Shown: positions 37,027-46,927, numbered from the stretch's first letter. The stretch is 64,000 nucleotides of DNA from Faucicola osloensis_C (GCA_019353055.1 JABAHL010000006.1:1-64000), one strand, 5' to 3'. Made by a program: numbers and translations. Notes: generated from the letters alone by a model not told the origin.

Positions 37027-37578
37027 TTACCAAGCTGAGCTGATGGTAACACCCACGGCTTTATTTTCATACCAAGGTAAAATAGTGGCATTGTCAAACG
37101 GTTGCGTCATCACCAAACCACTGACCACACCCAGCGCGCAGCCAGCAACCACATCACGGGTATGGTGCTTGTCGGCATCCACCCGTGACCAGCCCACATA
37201 GGCGGCAGGAATCATTGCCATCGATCCATAGCGCCAGCCATAGCGTTGACCGATGAAAGTCGCGCCCGCGCAAGAATCACTAGCATGCCCTGATGGAAAT
37301 GAGTAATCTTCGCCGTTGGGACGTTCGCCCCACGCGGTGTCATTGGTGGCGTATTTGAGCGCATAGGTAGCCGCCAAATTGGTTGCCATGGTTTTACCTA
37401 GTTGATACACGCCTTCTTGGTCATGTTTGGCAAGTGCCATGCCTAAGCCTGCTACCGGGATGGCAATATGCAATATATCGCCCGCTTTTTCGCTATCGCT
37501 TTTGGCATATACCGTTGTGGTCGGCGCTAATACAGCAGCGAGCAGTATGATATTAAAGGTCTTCGAAGGTTGTCTCAT
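37027..37578 (-). CDS. PAP2-family phosphatase, periplasmic
   Basis: A signal peptide (FNIILLAAVLAPTTTVYA) is followed by a PAP2 domain: ERPNGEDYSFPSGHASDS and SRVDADKHHTRDVVAG, giving the second and third phosphatase motifs with both catalytic His. In the first motif (usually K-x6-RP) the Lys is followed by ten residues before RP, suggesting a four-residue insertion or a subfamily variant. 183 residues from ATG 37578. Substrate unknown: lipid phosphate or undecaprenyl pyrophosphate are options. Confidence 0.82.
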   Translation of the reverse strand: MRQPSKTFNIILLAAVLAPTTTVYAKSDSEKAGDILHIAIPVAGLGMALAKHDQEGVYQLGKTMATNLAATYALKYATNDTAWGERPNGEDYSFPSGHASDSCAGATFIGQRYGWRYGSMAMIPAAYVGWSRVDADKHHTRDVVAGCALGVVSGLVMTQPFDNATILPWYENKAVGVTISSAW

Positions 37579-37683
37579 GGCATTCACACCCTGATTGTGG
37601 TTAGTGGTCAAAACATTGATAAACATGGCTATACTTAGGGCAAACCCAGTCTACACCCTAAACCTTAGGATTATCTTAACCCA

Positions 37684-37719
37684 TAAAAAAATACTGACAG
37701 CGCTGGCTATCAGTATTTT
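37684..37719 (-). terminator. Terminator after carB
   Basis: On the minus strand AATACTGATA and TGTCAGTATT pair across a GC-rich loop, followed by seven T residues. Confidence 0.8.
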
Positions 37720-37732
37720 AGAGTAGCGGTGG

Positions 37733-40700
37733 TTAATCCTGTGTTTGTGTATGTAGTGCTTGGAGCTTATACACATCAAATGGTAGCTGCACTTTATACG
37801 CTTGGGTAACTGCTGCCGCGGCATTTAAGGTGGTCACATTAAATACTTTATGCTGTAAGGCTGAGCGGCGAATCGAGAATGAGTCTTCATGCGCTTGTTT
37901 GCCTTCAGTGGTATTGACCACAATCGCAATCTCACCGTTTTTGATGGCATCGACGATATGTGGGCGACCCTCGGTAACTTTATTGATGCGCTCACAGGCG
38001 ATACCCGCTTTGGTCAAGATTTTTTGTGTACCTGAGGTTGCCACAAGTTTAAAGCCATAGTCGACAAATTGTTTTGCCACTGGTACTAGATTGGCTTTGT
38101 CGCTTTCACGCACTGATAAGAACACTTTTTTAACTTCATTGTCCACTGGCAAACCGGGCAATCTATCGTTACTGCCGATGATGGCTTTGTAGTAAGCCTC
38201 ACCAAAGGTCTGACCCACACCCATGACTTCACCCGTTGATTTCATCTCAGGGCTTAAGATGGGGTCAACGCCTGGAAATTTGGCAAAAGGGAAGACCGCT
38301 TCTTTGACCGCAAAAAATGTTGGAATTACCTCAGTGGTAAAGTTTTGTTCTACCAAGGTTGTGCCCGCCATACAACGCGCGGCGACTTGCGCAAGTGAAG
38401 TGCCGATACATTTTGATACGAAAGGCACCGTACGTGAGGCACGTGGATTGACTTCAAGGATATAAACCACACCATCTTTGACCGCGTATTGGACGTTCAT
38501 CAAGCCCACCACACCCAGCTCTTTTGCCATCGCCACGGTTTGTTCGCGCATCACATCGCAAATTCCTTGGCTAAGTGAATACGGAGGGATTGAACACGCT
38601 GAATCACCTGAATGCACGCCCGCTTGTTCGATGTGCTGCATGATACCGCCAATCACCACGTTGGTGCCGTCAGAGATACAATCCACGTCCACTTCAATCG
38701 CATCATCCAAGAAGCGGTCAAGTAATACAGGGGCTTCATTAGACGCTTGTACGGCTTCACGCAAATAACGACGCAGTTCGTTTTCGTTGTAGACGATTTC
38801 CATCGCGCGACCGCCCAACACGTAAGAGGGACGGACAACTAGGGGATAGCCCACTTGCGTCGCTTTGACGATACCGTCTTCAGTGCTGGTCGCCAAGGCA
38901 TTAGGTGGCTGAGTGAAGCCCAATTGCTGAATCATGTGTTGGAAACGTTCACGGTCTTCTGCACGGTCAATCGCATCTGGGCTGGTACCGATAATATGCA
39001 CGCCAGCGGCTTCCAGTGCGCGCGCTAATTTTAATGGCGTTTGTCCACCGTACTGCACAATCACGCCTTCGGGTTTTTCGATGCGCACGATTTCAAGCAC
39101 ATCTTCTAACGTAATAGGCTCAAAGTACAGACGGTCAGAGGTGTCATAGTCAGTGGAAACTGTTTCAGGGTTACAGTTGACCATGATGGTCTCATAACCA
39201 TCTTCACGCATTGCCAAGGCAGCGTGCACGCAGCAATAGTCAAATTCAATACCTTGACCAATGCGGTTAGGACCACCGCCGATGACCATGATTTTTTTGT
39301 TGTTGGTTGGATTGGCTTCACATTCGTCATCATAGCTTGAATACATGTAAGCGGTTGACGTCGAAAACTCCGCGGCACAAGTATCCACGCGTTTGTACAC
39401 AGGATACACGCCCAAATCCCAACGTTTCTTACGCAGCTGTTTTTGTGAAATACCCAGAAGCGTTGCCAAGCGTAAATCTGATAACCCTTTACGTTTGAAT
39501 TGACGCAAGTTGTCGTGGGTCAAACCGCCAAAGCCAGTTTCTTTCACCAATTTTTCCGTTTTGACGATGTCTTCAATTTGCACTAAAAACCAAGGGTCAA
39601 TGCGAGTAAACTCAAACACCTCATCTACGCTCATACCAAAACGGAAGGCATCAGCAATATAGAAAATACGGTCAGGTGTGGGGGTTTTTAACTTAACTTT
39701 TAAGGTACTACGAATGGTATCCTCGTCTTGATTGAAATCAAGATACTCATCAAAACCATTCACCCCAATCTCAAGACCGCGTAACGCTTTTTGCATCGAC
39801 TCTTGGAAGTTACGACCAATCGCCATCACTTCACCCACCGATTTCATTTGGGTAGATAAAGTGCTGTCAGCTTGGGGGAATTTTTCAAAGTTAAAGCGCG
39901 GTACTTTGGTCACTACATAATCAATAGCGGGCTCAAAGCTGGCTGGGGTCAAGCCGCCTGTAATGTCATTGCTGAGTTCATCGAGGGTGTAACCGACCGC
40001 AAGTTTTGCTGCGATTTTGGCAATCGGGAACCCTGTGGCTTTAGATGCCAAGGCGGATGAACGGCTGACACGTGGGTTCATCTCGATGACGACCATACGG
40101 CCTGTTTTTGGGTCAATACCAAATTGTACGTTTGAACCACCGGTCTCCACACCAATCTCACGCAGCACCGCCAATGACGCGTTACGCATGATTTGGTATT
40201 CTTTATCCGTCAAAGTCTGAGCAGGCGCCACAGTGATAGAATCACCTGTATGCACACCCATAGGGTCAAAGTTTTCAATCGAACAGACGATGATACAGTT
40301 GTCTTTTTTGTCACGGACAACTTCCATCTCGTACTCTTTCCAACCGATTAAGCTTTCATCAATCAATAGTTGATGAGTGGGTGATAAGTCAAAACCACGC
40401 TCACAAATTTCGACAAATTCGTCACGGTTGTAAGCGATACCACCACCCGAACCACCCATGGTAAATGATGGGCGAATGATGCAGGGAAAGCCGACTTTGG
40501 CTTGAATAGCGAAGGCTTGTTCCATGGTTTCGGCCACTTCGGCGCGCGGGCACTCTAAGCCGATTTTTTTCATCGCTTGGTCAAATAGGTTACGGTCTTC
40601 GGCTTTTTCGATGGCATCTTTGGTCGCGCCAATCAGCTCACAGCCATATTTTTCCAGTACGCCATGCTTGTCCAAGTCTAACGCACAATTGAGCGCGGTT

Positions 40701-40978
40701 TGTCCGCCCATGGTTGGCAAGATGGCATCAGGGCGTTCTTTATCAATGATACGCTCTACCGTTTGCCAGGTGATGGGCTCGATGTAGGTGGCATCTGCCA
40801 TGACGGGGTCGGTCATGATGGTAGCTGGATTTGAGTTAACCAGAATGACGCGGTAGCCTTCTTCACGTAAGGCTTTACAGGCTTGTGCGCCTGAGTAGTC
40901 AAATTCACAGGCTTGTCCGATGACGATAGGACCTGCGCCAATGATAAGAATGGATTTGATGTCGGTACGTTTTGGCAT
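37733..40978 (-). CDS. carB: Carbamoyl-phosphate synthase large subunit
   Basis: CarB makes carbamoyl phosphate for pyrimidines and arginine. It holds two ATP-grasp halves: SILIIGAGPIVIGQACEFDYSG at the start, then KIMVIGGGPNRIGQGIEFDYCC at the middle, with GGSGGGIAYN and VLGGRAMEIVYN for the two phosphate loops. The C-terminal MGS-like allosteric domain includes LVATSGTQKILTKAGI. 1081 residues is standard. AAGGG lies upstream of the ATG. Confidence 0.97.
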   Translation of the reverse strand: MPKRTDIKSILIIGAGPIVIGQACEFDYSGAQACKALREEGYRVILVNSNPATIMTDPVMADATYIEPITWQTVERIIDKERPDAILPTMGGQTALNCALDLDKHGVLEKYGCELIGATKDAIEKAEDRNLFDQAMKKIGLECPRAEVAETMEQAFAIQAKVGFPCIIRPSFTMGGSGGGIAYNRDEFVEICERGFDLSPTHQLLIDESLIGWKEYEMEVVRDKKDNCIIVCSIENFDPMGVHTGDSITVAPAQTLTDKEYQIMRNASLAVLREIGVETGGSNVQFGIDPKTGRMVVIEMNPRVSRSSALASKATGFPIAKIAAKLAVGYTLDELSNDITGGLTPASFEPAIDYVVTKVPRFNFEKFPQADSTLSTQMKSVGEVMAIGRNFQESMQKALRGLEIGVNGFDEYLDFNQDEDTIRSTLKVKLKTPTPDRIFYIADAFRFGMSVDEVFEFTRIDPWFLVQIEDIVKTEKLVKETGFGGLTHDNLRQFKRKGLSDLRLATLLGISQKQLRKKRWDLGVYPVYKRVDTCAAEFSTSTAYMYSSYDDECEANPTNNKKIMVIGGGPNRIGQGIEFDYCCVHAALAMREDGYETIMVNCNPETVSTDYDTSDRLYFEPITLEDVLEIVRIEKPEGVIVQYGGQTPLKLARALEAAGVHIIGTSPDAIDRAEDRERFQHMIQQLGFTQPPNALATSTEDGIVKATQVGYPLVVRPSYVLGGRAMEIVYNENELRRYLREAVQASNEAPVLLDRFLDDAIEVDVDCISDGTNVVIGGIMQHIEQAGVHSGDSACSIPPYSLSQGICDVMREQTVAMAKELGVVGLMNVQYAVKDGVVYILEVNPRASRTVPFVSKCIGTSLAQVAARCMAGTTLVEQNFTTEVIPTFFAVKEAVFPFAKFPGVDPILSPEMKSTGEVMGVGQTFGEAYYKAIIGSNDRLPGLPVDNEVKKVFLSVRESDKANLVPVAKQFVDYGFKLVATSGTQKILTKAGIACERINKVTEGRPHIVDAIKNGEIAIVVNTTEGKQAHEDSFSIRRSALQHKVFNVTTLNAAAAVTQAYKVQLPFDVYKLQALHTQTQD

Positions 40979-41089
40979 TGCTTTACACCCTTTTTAACTG
41001 CATTACGTAAAATTTAAAATAAAAAACTGAGTACTAACTGATGTTCTAAAACCCTAATTTTAAAAAAAGCGCGATTAACGCACTTTTTA

Positions 41090-41302
41090 TTATAAATAAA
41101 ACTCACCTTTGCCCACTTCGATGACATTGCCACCCACATAAATGTTTTGCTCGTTATCGACGTTGAGCGTCAAGCGGTTGGGTCTGCCCATGTCATCGCC
41201 TTGGTGAATGGCTTTGCTTATCGGATAGTGATTTTGGCTAATATTGCCACCAAAATGGCTTTCAGCAAAGACATTAACCAGGTGAAAAGGGTATTGTTGC
41301 AT
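41090..41302 (-). pseudogene. Internally deleted phzF-like remnant between carA and carB
   Basis: The 70-residue frame begins like a PhzF epimerase/isomerase (FHLVNVFAESHFGGN) and ends like the same family's C-terminus (MGRPNRLTLNVDNEQNIYVGGNVIEVGKGEFYL). The roughly 200 residues between, including most of the active site, are gone, yet the frame is preserved. Its ATG (41300-41302) directly follows the carA stop (41303-41305), so it would be translated with carA. Best read as a deletion relic; a small retained protein cannot be excluded. Confidence 0.75.
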
Positions 41303-42496
41303 TTACGCTTTCGCCTTTGCCATCATAGCTGCGAATTTATCAAATAGTGGCGCACAGTCATGGGGTCCTGGACTTGCCTCTGGATGTCCTTGAAAACTAA
41401 ACGCAGGCTTATCGGTCAGCTCAATGCCTTGATTTGAGCCATCAAATAACGAACGATGCGTCACTTTAATATTGCTAGGAAGCGTACTTTCATCCACGGC
41501 AAAACCGTGGTTTTGTGAGGTAATCATCACCGTACCTTGCTCGATATCTTGCACAGGATGGTTGGCACCATGGTGACCAAATTTCATCTTCAAGGTTTGT
41601 GCGCCGCTAGCCAGTGCCAATAGCTGATGACCTAGACAAATCCCAAACAGCGGAATATCGGTTTGGGTAATGATGTGTTTAATCGCCTCAATGGCGTAAG
41701 TACAAGGTTCAGGGTCGCCAGGACCATTGGATAAGAAAATACCATCTGGGTTATGTTTGAGCACCTCATCGATAGGCGTTTGGGCTGGCACAACGGTGAC
41801 ATGACAGCCGCGGTCAACGAGCATCCGCAAGATGTTGGTTTTGACGCCAAAGTCATACGCCACGATGTTAAATTTTTGCTCGATGTCAGTACCCAATTCT
41901 TTAAAGCGACCACAAGTTGGGCTCACTTCTGGACTCACCAATTGCCATGAGCCTTGCGTCCAGGTAAAACCTGCTTGGTCACAGCAGACTTTCGCCAAGT
42001 CCATGCCTTTGATACCGGCAAAGCTTTTGGCAAGTTCGATTGCTTTGGCTTCATCGAGCTGACCGTCACTATCGGCGGTCATGATACAACCATTTTGTGC
42101 GCCTTTTTCACGTAGTAGCCGAGTGAGTTTTCGGGTGTCGATATCAGCGATGGCAACGGTGTTATGGTTAATCAGATACTCGCTCAGTGATTGGCTTGAG
42201 CGAAAGTTACTGGTTGCCATGGTCAAATCACGGATAATCAGTCCATTTGCCCACACTTTATGAATGCGACCTGACTCTGTGTCTTCATTGTTGGTGCCCG
42301 TATTACCGATATGCGGGTAGGTTAAGGTGACGATTTGCTGGGCGTAGCTTGGGTCGGTCAAGATTTCTTGATAACCTGTCATCGCTGTATTAAACACGAC
42401 CTCACCAACGGTGTGTCCGCTAGCACCGATGCTGCGACCATAAAAAACCGTACCATCTGCCAATGCCAAAATTGCTTTTGCGTAATTCGTGTTCAC
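41303..42496 (-). CDS. carA: Carbamoyl-phosphate synthase small subunit
   Basis: CarA is the glutaminase subunit feeding ammonia to CarB. N-terminal domain: LALADGTVFYGRSIG, GEVVFNTAMTGYQEILTDPSY. Class I amidotransferase domain: FLSNGPGDPEPC, FGICLGHQLLALASG with the nucleophile Cys, and FQGHPEASPGPHD with the catalytic His. The start is GTG 42496, strongly supported by GGAGG seven bases upstream. 397 residues. The order carA-ΔphzF-carB is unusual. Confidence 0.97.
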   Translation of the reverse strand: MNTNYAKAILALADGTVFYGRSIGASGHTVGEVVFNTAMTGYQEILTDPSYAQQIVTLTYPHIGNTGTNNEDTESGRIHKVWANGLIIRDLTMATSNFRSSQSLSEYLINHNTVAIADIDTRKLTRLLREKGAQNGCIMTADSDGQLDEAKAIELAKSFAGIKGMDLAKVCCDQAGFTWTQGSWQLVSPEVSPTCGRFKELGTDIEQKFNIVAYDFGVKTNILRMLVDRGCHVTVVPAQTPIDEVLKHNPDGIFLSNGPGDPEPCTYAIEAIKHIITQTDIPLFGICLGHQLLALASGAQTLKMKFGHHGANHPVQDIEQGTVMITSQNHGFAVDESTLPSNIKVTHRSLFDGSNQGIELTDKPAFSFQGHPEASPGPHDCAPLFDKFAAMMAKAKA

Positions 42497-42752
42497 CTAA
42501 TGCCTCCGCTCGTATCCTGTGTTCTACCCATGTGTGCGACGGTATACGATGCCCAATCAATGCACAGACCGTAAAAAGTATCGCCCACAAAAAAGCGAGA
42601 AGACAGTGATTTTAAAGAAAATAGCTGACTGGTTTTAATGCGTTACCAGTCTGTGCCATTAACTTTATCATGCCAACTCGCTAAGGTTTGATTTTGCCTA
42701 TTTTAACAGAACATCACAAAAAAAGGTAGCCAAAATTTTTGTCGAAATCAGT

Positions 42753-42986
42753 CTAAAAAGTACGTAAACTTGGTTGAAACAAACCGACCACAAACCAAAT
42801 CGTTTCAACAATCCAAATGATCAGTACATACAAGCGGATTTGCTCAGCGGTCCAATCTAGCGAAAACCAGCCAATTAGCCACCACGATTGCCAACCTTCT
42901 AGCCATTTTGCGCCATTTCCCAGCAGCACCCAACCATAAAATATACTGCTTAGCAAAAACAGCAACAACCATTGCAGCACTGGCAT
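42753..42986 (-). CDS. Small two-helix membrane protein, unknown
   Basis: A 77-residue protein with helices LQWLLLFLLSSIFYGWVLLG and IRLYVLIIWIVETIWFVVGLF separated by a Trp-rich segment (WLEGWQSWWLIGWFSLDW). ATG 42986 has AAGGAA at good distance, so it is probably translated; the open frame reaches to 43040. I do not recognise the family. It diverges from ubiH. Confidence 0.6.
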   Translation of the reverse strand: MPVLQWLLLFLLSSIFYGWVLLGNGAKWLEGWQSWWLIGWFSLDWTAEQIRLYVLIIWIVETIWFVVGLFQPSLRTF

Positions 42987-43120
42987 TTTGCTTATTCCTT
43001 TAATATTTGCTTTATGGATTTTACCCAATTGCCGCCACAAAGCGCGTAAGGATTTGTGCTAAACTGGTAAAAAATTCTGATAAGGTGCGCTTTAACCGCC
43101 CTTTAAAAAAGAGAACAATC

Positions 43121-44392
43121 ATGAATATTCTTACCCCCCAAACTGTGGTGATTATCGGCGGCGGCAATGTGGGTTTATCCTTTGCTTTACTGCTTGCCGA
43201 CAAAGGCATCTCAAGCACGCTACTAGAAAAAGCCAATTATCCGACCATCAGCCCTGATGATGACTTAGACCGCGAGCAATTTGACAGCCGTAACATCGCG
43301 CTGTCACGCCGTACGGTACAAATTTATAATAGTATGACCTTTAATGGCAAAACGCTATGGGATGATTTACAAAGCCATGCCTGCCGCATTGATGAAGTCG
43401 CTATCAGTGAAGAAGGTAGTTTTGGTAAAGCGACGCTCAATAAAGAAGCCGAAGGGGTGGAAAGTTTTGGGCAAGTGATGGAAAACGCGTGGCTTGGCAA
43501 AAAATTACTGCTCGCCGTGCAAAACAATCCGCTGATAACTTTGCTAGACGGTGCCAGCTTGACAGATATACAACAGACGGCAACCGATGTCACCATTCGC
43601 TTTGACCAAGCTCACCAAGCTCGCCAAACCTTAACGGCTGATTTACTGGTGGCTTGTGATGGTCAAAACTCGCCAAGCCGTCAGCTACTGGGCATTGGCG
43701 CAACTGCACACGATTATCACCAAGTAGGTGTCGTGGGCGTGGTCATGACGGACAAACCGCACCAGCATCAAGCGATTGAACGCTTTAATAAAATGGGCGC
43801 AGTTGCCGTGTTGCCTTTGGTTGAGGCGTTTGATATCGGTCAAGGGGAGGGACGACAAGCCCAGCAAGGCTACCGCCGCTCTGTGGTGTGGGTGTGCCCA
43901 AAAGGCGAAGAACAGCGCTATTTGGACGATGATGAATACTTCCTTGATACCATTCAACAAGCCTTTGGCAGCTTAGCAGGCAGGTTTGTCAAAGCAGGCA
44001 AACGCGGCGCGTATCCACTGGTGAAAATATTGGCAGATAGTCAAGTCAAAGGTCGCTGCGTCATCATGGGCAATGCCGCCCACACCTTGCACCCTGTGGC
44101 AGGACAAGGCTTTAACCTATGTATGCGCGATGCTGATACGCTCGCCAAGATGCTGGCACAGCAAGTGATGCGCGGCGAAGATATTGGCGATAGTAGCATG
44201 CTACAAACTTATGCCAAACGCCGTAAAGTCGACCAAAAACGGGTAGAAATTTTCTGCGATACGGTAGTGTATGGCTTTATGCACCAAAATCCCTTGCTCA
44301 AAATCGCGCGTAATGTCGGACTCATTGCCTTTGATAAAGTGCCATTTATAAAGCCAGCTGTGGCTACCTTTGCGATGGGACTGAAATCATGA
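43121..44392 (+). CDS. ubiH: UbiH-like FAD monooxygenase of ubiquinone synthesis
   Basis: This is an aromatic-ring hydroxylase of the UbiH/UbiF/COQ6 family. Seen: FAD loop VVIIGGGNVGLSFALLLADKG, DSRNIALSRRTVQIY, VACDGQNSPSRQLLGI with the DG motif, and the FAD/ribityl motif GRCVIMGNAAHTLHPVAGQGFN. ATG 43121 with AGAG upstream; the longer frame from 43007 is unlikely. 423 residues. It overlaps the next hydroxylase gene by 4 bp, forming an operon like E. coli ubiH-ubiI. Which ring position it oxidises cannot be read from sequence. Confidence 0.88.
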   Translation: MNILTPQTVVIIGGGNVGLSFALLLADKGISSTLLEKANYPTISPDDDLDREQFDSRNIALSRRTVQIYNSMTFNGKTLWDDLQSHACRIDEVAISEEGSFGKATLNKEAEGVESFGQVMENAWLGKKLLLAVQNNPLITLLDGASLTDIQQTATDVTIRFDQAHQARQTLTADLLVACDGQNSPSRQLLGIGATAHDYHQVGVVGVVMTDKPHQHQAIERFNKMGAVAVLPLVEAFDIGQGEGRQAQQGYRRSVVWVCPKGEEQRYLDDDEYFLDTIQQAFGSLAGRFVKAGKRGAYPLVKILADSQVKGRCVIMGNAAHTLHPVAGQGFNLCMRDADTLAKMLAQQVMRGEDIGDSSMLQTYAKRRKVDQKRVEIFCDTVVYGFMHQNPLLKIARNVGLIAFDKVPFIKPAVATFAMGLKS

Positions 44393-45636
44393 AAAACACT
44401 ACATTAATCATCGGCGGTGGTGTTGTTGGCGCGACATTGGCATTAAAGCTTGCCCAAGCGCGCCATCCTGTTACCTTAATCGATGCTCGCCCAAAACTTT
44501 TAGCAGCCGACTGGGACAAGAAACTCAATCAGCGTGACGCCCGCGTGTATGCCCTAAGCGTCGCCAGTATCAACCTACTCAAAGAGGTTGGTGCATGGCA
44601 GCGTATCGAACAAAGCAAACGCAAAGCCGACTATACCCAAATGCAGGTATGGCAAACCAATGGCGTGGGCGAGCTAAATTTTGGTGATGCTCAAACACCG
44701 CAATTATTGGGCAGTATGGTTGAGCCCTTTATCATCGAAAAAGCGCTGTATGACGGTTTTGACGATGAGTGTCTTGTCCATCAGGGTCAATCCTATTTGC
44801 GCCATATTGCAGGGCATAAGGTCACTGATATTGCTTGGCAAGGTGAAGATTTGGGATACCAAGTTAGCTTAGATAATGGCACCACGTATCAAGGTAAGCT
44901 ATTAATCGGGGCTGACGGGCGCGGCTCTATGGTGCGCCAAGCGGCAGGGATCGGGTTAGATACTTTGGCGTATCAGCAGACGGCAATCTGCTGCGCCATC
45001 AAAACCGAGCAGCCACACAAGGCGACAGCCAGACAAGTGTTTTTGCCGACAGGGCCTTTGGCACTCTTACCACTGGCAGATGTGACGGCTGAGGATCAGG
45101 CAAATCCGCAACATTGGCAATCGGTGGTATGGACATTGCCGACCAATGCTGCACTTGATTTACTCACACTCACGCCAAAAGAGCTTGCCAAAGAACTCGC
45201 CTTTGCCAGTGGCTATGCTTTGGGGGACATCACTGAGATTGAGTCAATCGCCAGCTTCCCACTGGGTGCCCAACATGCCAAAAATTATGTCAAAGCCAAC
45301 TTGGCGTTGGTTGGCGATGCCGCGCATGGGGTGCATCCTTTGGCGGGACAAGGGTTAAACTTGGGTATGCTCGATATCATTGCCTTGAGCGATATTTTAC
45401 AAAAAGATTATCAGCGGTCAGGCAACAAGCTATGGGCAAGTTTTGCCACCTTACAGCGTTATGAGCGTCAACGCTATGCAAATAACGCTATGATGATGCA
45501 CAGTTTTTCAGGGATTAATTGGATTTTTGGTACACAGTTGCGTCCGATTCAGCAGCTACGCAGTGAAGGCGTAAGTGTGGTTAGTAAAATCACACCCTTG
45601 ATGAAATTTTTTACCCAAAAAGCCAGTGGCATCTAA
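44389..45636 (+). CDS. Second UbiH/UbiI/UbiF-family hydroxylase
   Basis: A paralogue of the preceding gene: LIIGGGVVGATLALKLAQARH, RDARVYALSVASINLL, LIGADGRGSMVRQAAGI, and ANLALVGDAAHGVHPLAGQGLNLGMLDI. The ATGA overlap implies translational coupling. 415 residues. It probably oxidises a different ring carbon of the ubiquinone precursor; UbiI or UbiF equivalence needs a tree. Ends at a strong terminator. Confidence 0.88.
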   Translation: MKNTTLIIGGGVVGATLALKLAQARHPVTLIDARPKLLAADWDKKLNQRDARVYALSVASINLLKEVGAWQRIEQSKRKADYTQMQVWQTNGVGELNFGDAQTPQLLGSMVEPFIIEKALYDGFDDECLVHQGQSYLRHIAGHKVTDIAWQGEDLGYQVSLDNGTTYQGKLLIGADGRGSMVRQAAGIGLDTLAYQQTAICCAIKTEQPHKATARQVFLPTGPLALLPLADVTAEDQANPQHWQSVVWTLPTNAALDLLTLTPKELAKELAFASGYALGDITEIESIASFPLGAQHAKNYVKANLALVGDAAHGVHPLAGQGLNLGMLDIIALSDILQKDYQRSGNKLWASFATLQRYERQRYANNAMMMHSFSGINWIFGTQLRPIQQLRSEGVSVVSKITPLMKFFTQKASGI

Positions 45637-45653
45637 AAATTTTTAACAGCAAA

Positions 45654-45686
45654 AAAAATCCTCGATAACGTTATCGAGGATTTTTA
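45654..45686. terminator. Bidirectional terminator, perfect palindrome
   Basis: CCTCGATAAC and GTTATCGAGG (45660-45679) form a perfect palindrome with A and T runs either side, between convergent genes. Confidence 0.88.
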
Positions 45687-45712
45687 ACGATGAATCAACC
45701 TTGAAAGGTGAT

Positions 45713-46927
45713 TTATTTCGCTGGGCTTGCAACCGTGGTAACAGTTGTGGTAGCAGTGGCAGGAATTGCGTTGTCATCAACAATGTATGCATCGACACGG
45801 CGACCTTCTTGGTCTTTACCTGCAGCACCTGTCGTGTCTTGTGGTTTGATTAATTCAAGTTGTGATTGAGGTACACCATTAGCTACTAAGAATGATCTAA
45901 CCGCTTGGGCGCGCTCTTTTGCTAACTTCTCATTGGCAGCAGCATTACCTGTGCTGTCAGTATAACCACTGATACCGATTTTTTTGCCTTGTTTAGCCGC
46001 TTCAAGGATATCATTGGCTTTTTCTGTGGCATTACCAGCAACTTGTGCTTTGCCCGTAGCAAAGTAGAAACTTAAGCGACCATTTTCAAATACCACTGAA
46101 GGTTCAGTACTAGAGATAGTTGTTGCCGTGGTTTCAGTGGTCGTCATCGTGGTGCCAGATGCCATTGGCATGCTTGCTACCGCCATGTCAGTGGTTGACG
46201 CTACAGCCATTGCTGTATTATCTGTTGCACTTGCTGCAGATACTTCAGTTGTAGTAGTGGTTATCGTGGTTGAAGCAGTAGTAGAAGCCACAACTGGCGT
46301 CGCGACTGGCTCAGTTTTATTACATGATTTTAACAATGCCCAAGCCAATGCGCCTAAAATCAACAAACCAATGATGGGCAATAACATTTTCATCAAGCCG
46401 CCTTCTTCAGCTTTCGGCGTAGCAACCAGATGCTCCTCTGTACGAGTGGTCGTTTGGACAGTAGGCGTGGTGGCTGCATGCACAGGCGACAAATTCAACA
46501 TGGTTAAAATGCCCGCTGGGATAAATGCATATGCCCAAGCAGGAATCACAGAAGCCACAGACGCAATATTATTTGATAAGAAAGTATTAAGTGGTGTCGT
46601 ACCTGCAAGTGAGCGTAATTCACGCAGTACCAGCGGCGCGGCACGGCTCACCAACGAACTAGTTTCTTGCTCTGGTACACTGTAATGACGTGAGAGCTGT
46701 TGCACTAGCTCTGTACGGTGGGTGGTATCTGGTAGTACACGGTCAAAAAAGCCGTGGTCATCATCAGCGATGGTTGCATTAGCAAAGTTGTTAGAGACGT
46801 TAACGTCAGCAAGACGGGCAACCATAATAGCGTATAATTTTTCTAATAAAGATGAGCGGTTTTCGTCAGTTGCATTATTTAAAACAACGGGTGTTACTGT
46901 ACGGGTCAAATGTTCAATGATATTCAT
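45713..46927 (-). CDS. OmpA-domain protein with DUF937-like N-terminus
   Basis: The first 150 residues are helical and resemble the DUF937/YidB-like type (EQETSSLVSRAAPLVLRELRSLAG). A membrane helix (MLLPIIGLLILGALAWALL) ends with Cys-Asn. A Thr/Ser/Ala-rich linker of about 80 residues precedes a C-terminal OmpA-like peptidoglycan-binding domain (LSFYFATGKAQVAGN, IGISGYTDSTGNAAANEKLAKERAQAVRSFLV, GRRVDAYIV). This suits an inner-membrane protein reaching the cell wall through a flexible spacer. GAGG lies upstream of the ATG. 404 residues; function unknown. Confidence 0.85.
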   Translation of the reverse strand: MNIIEHLTRTVTPVVLNNATDENRSSLLEKLYAIMVARLADVNVSNNFANATIADDDHGFFDRVLPDTTHRTELVQQLSRHYSVPEQETSSLVSRAAPLVLRELRSLAGTTPLNTFLSNNIASVASVIPAWAYAFIPAGILTMLNLSPVHAATTPTVQTTTRTEEHLVATPKAEEGGLMKMLLPIIGLLILGALAWALLKSCNKTEPVATPVVASTTASTTITTTTTEVSAASATDNTAMAVASTTDMAVASMPMASGTTMTTTETTATTISSTEPSVVFENGRLSFYFATGKAQVAGNATEKANDILEAAKQGKKIGISGYTDSTGNAAANEKLAKERAQAVRSFLVANGVPQSQLELIKPQDTTGAAGKDQEGRRVDAYIVDDNAIPATATTTVTTVASPAK

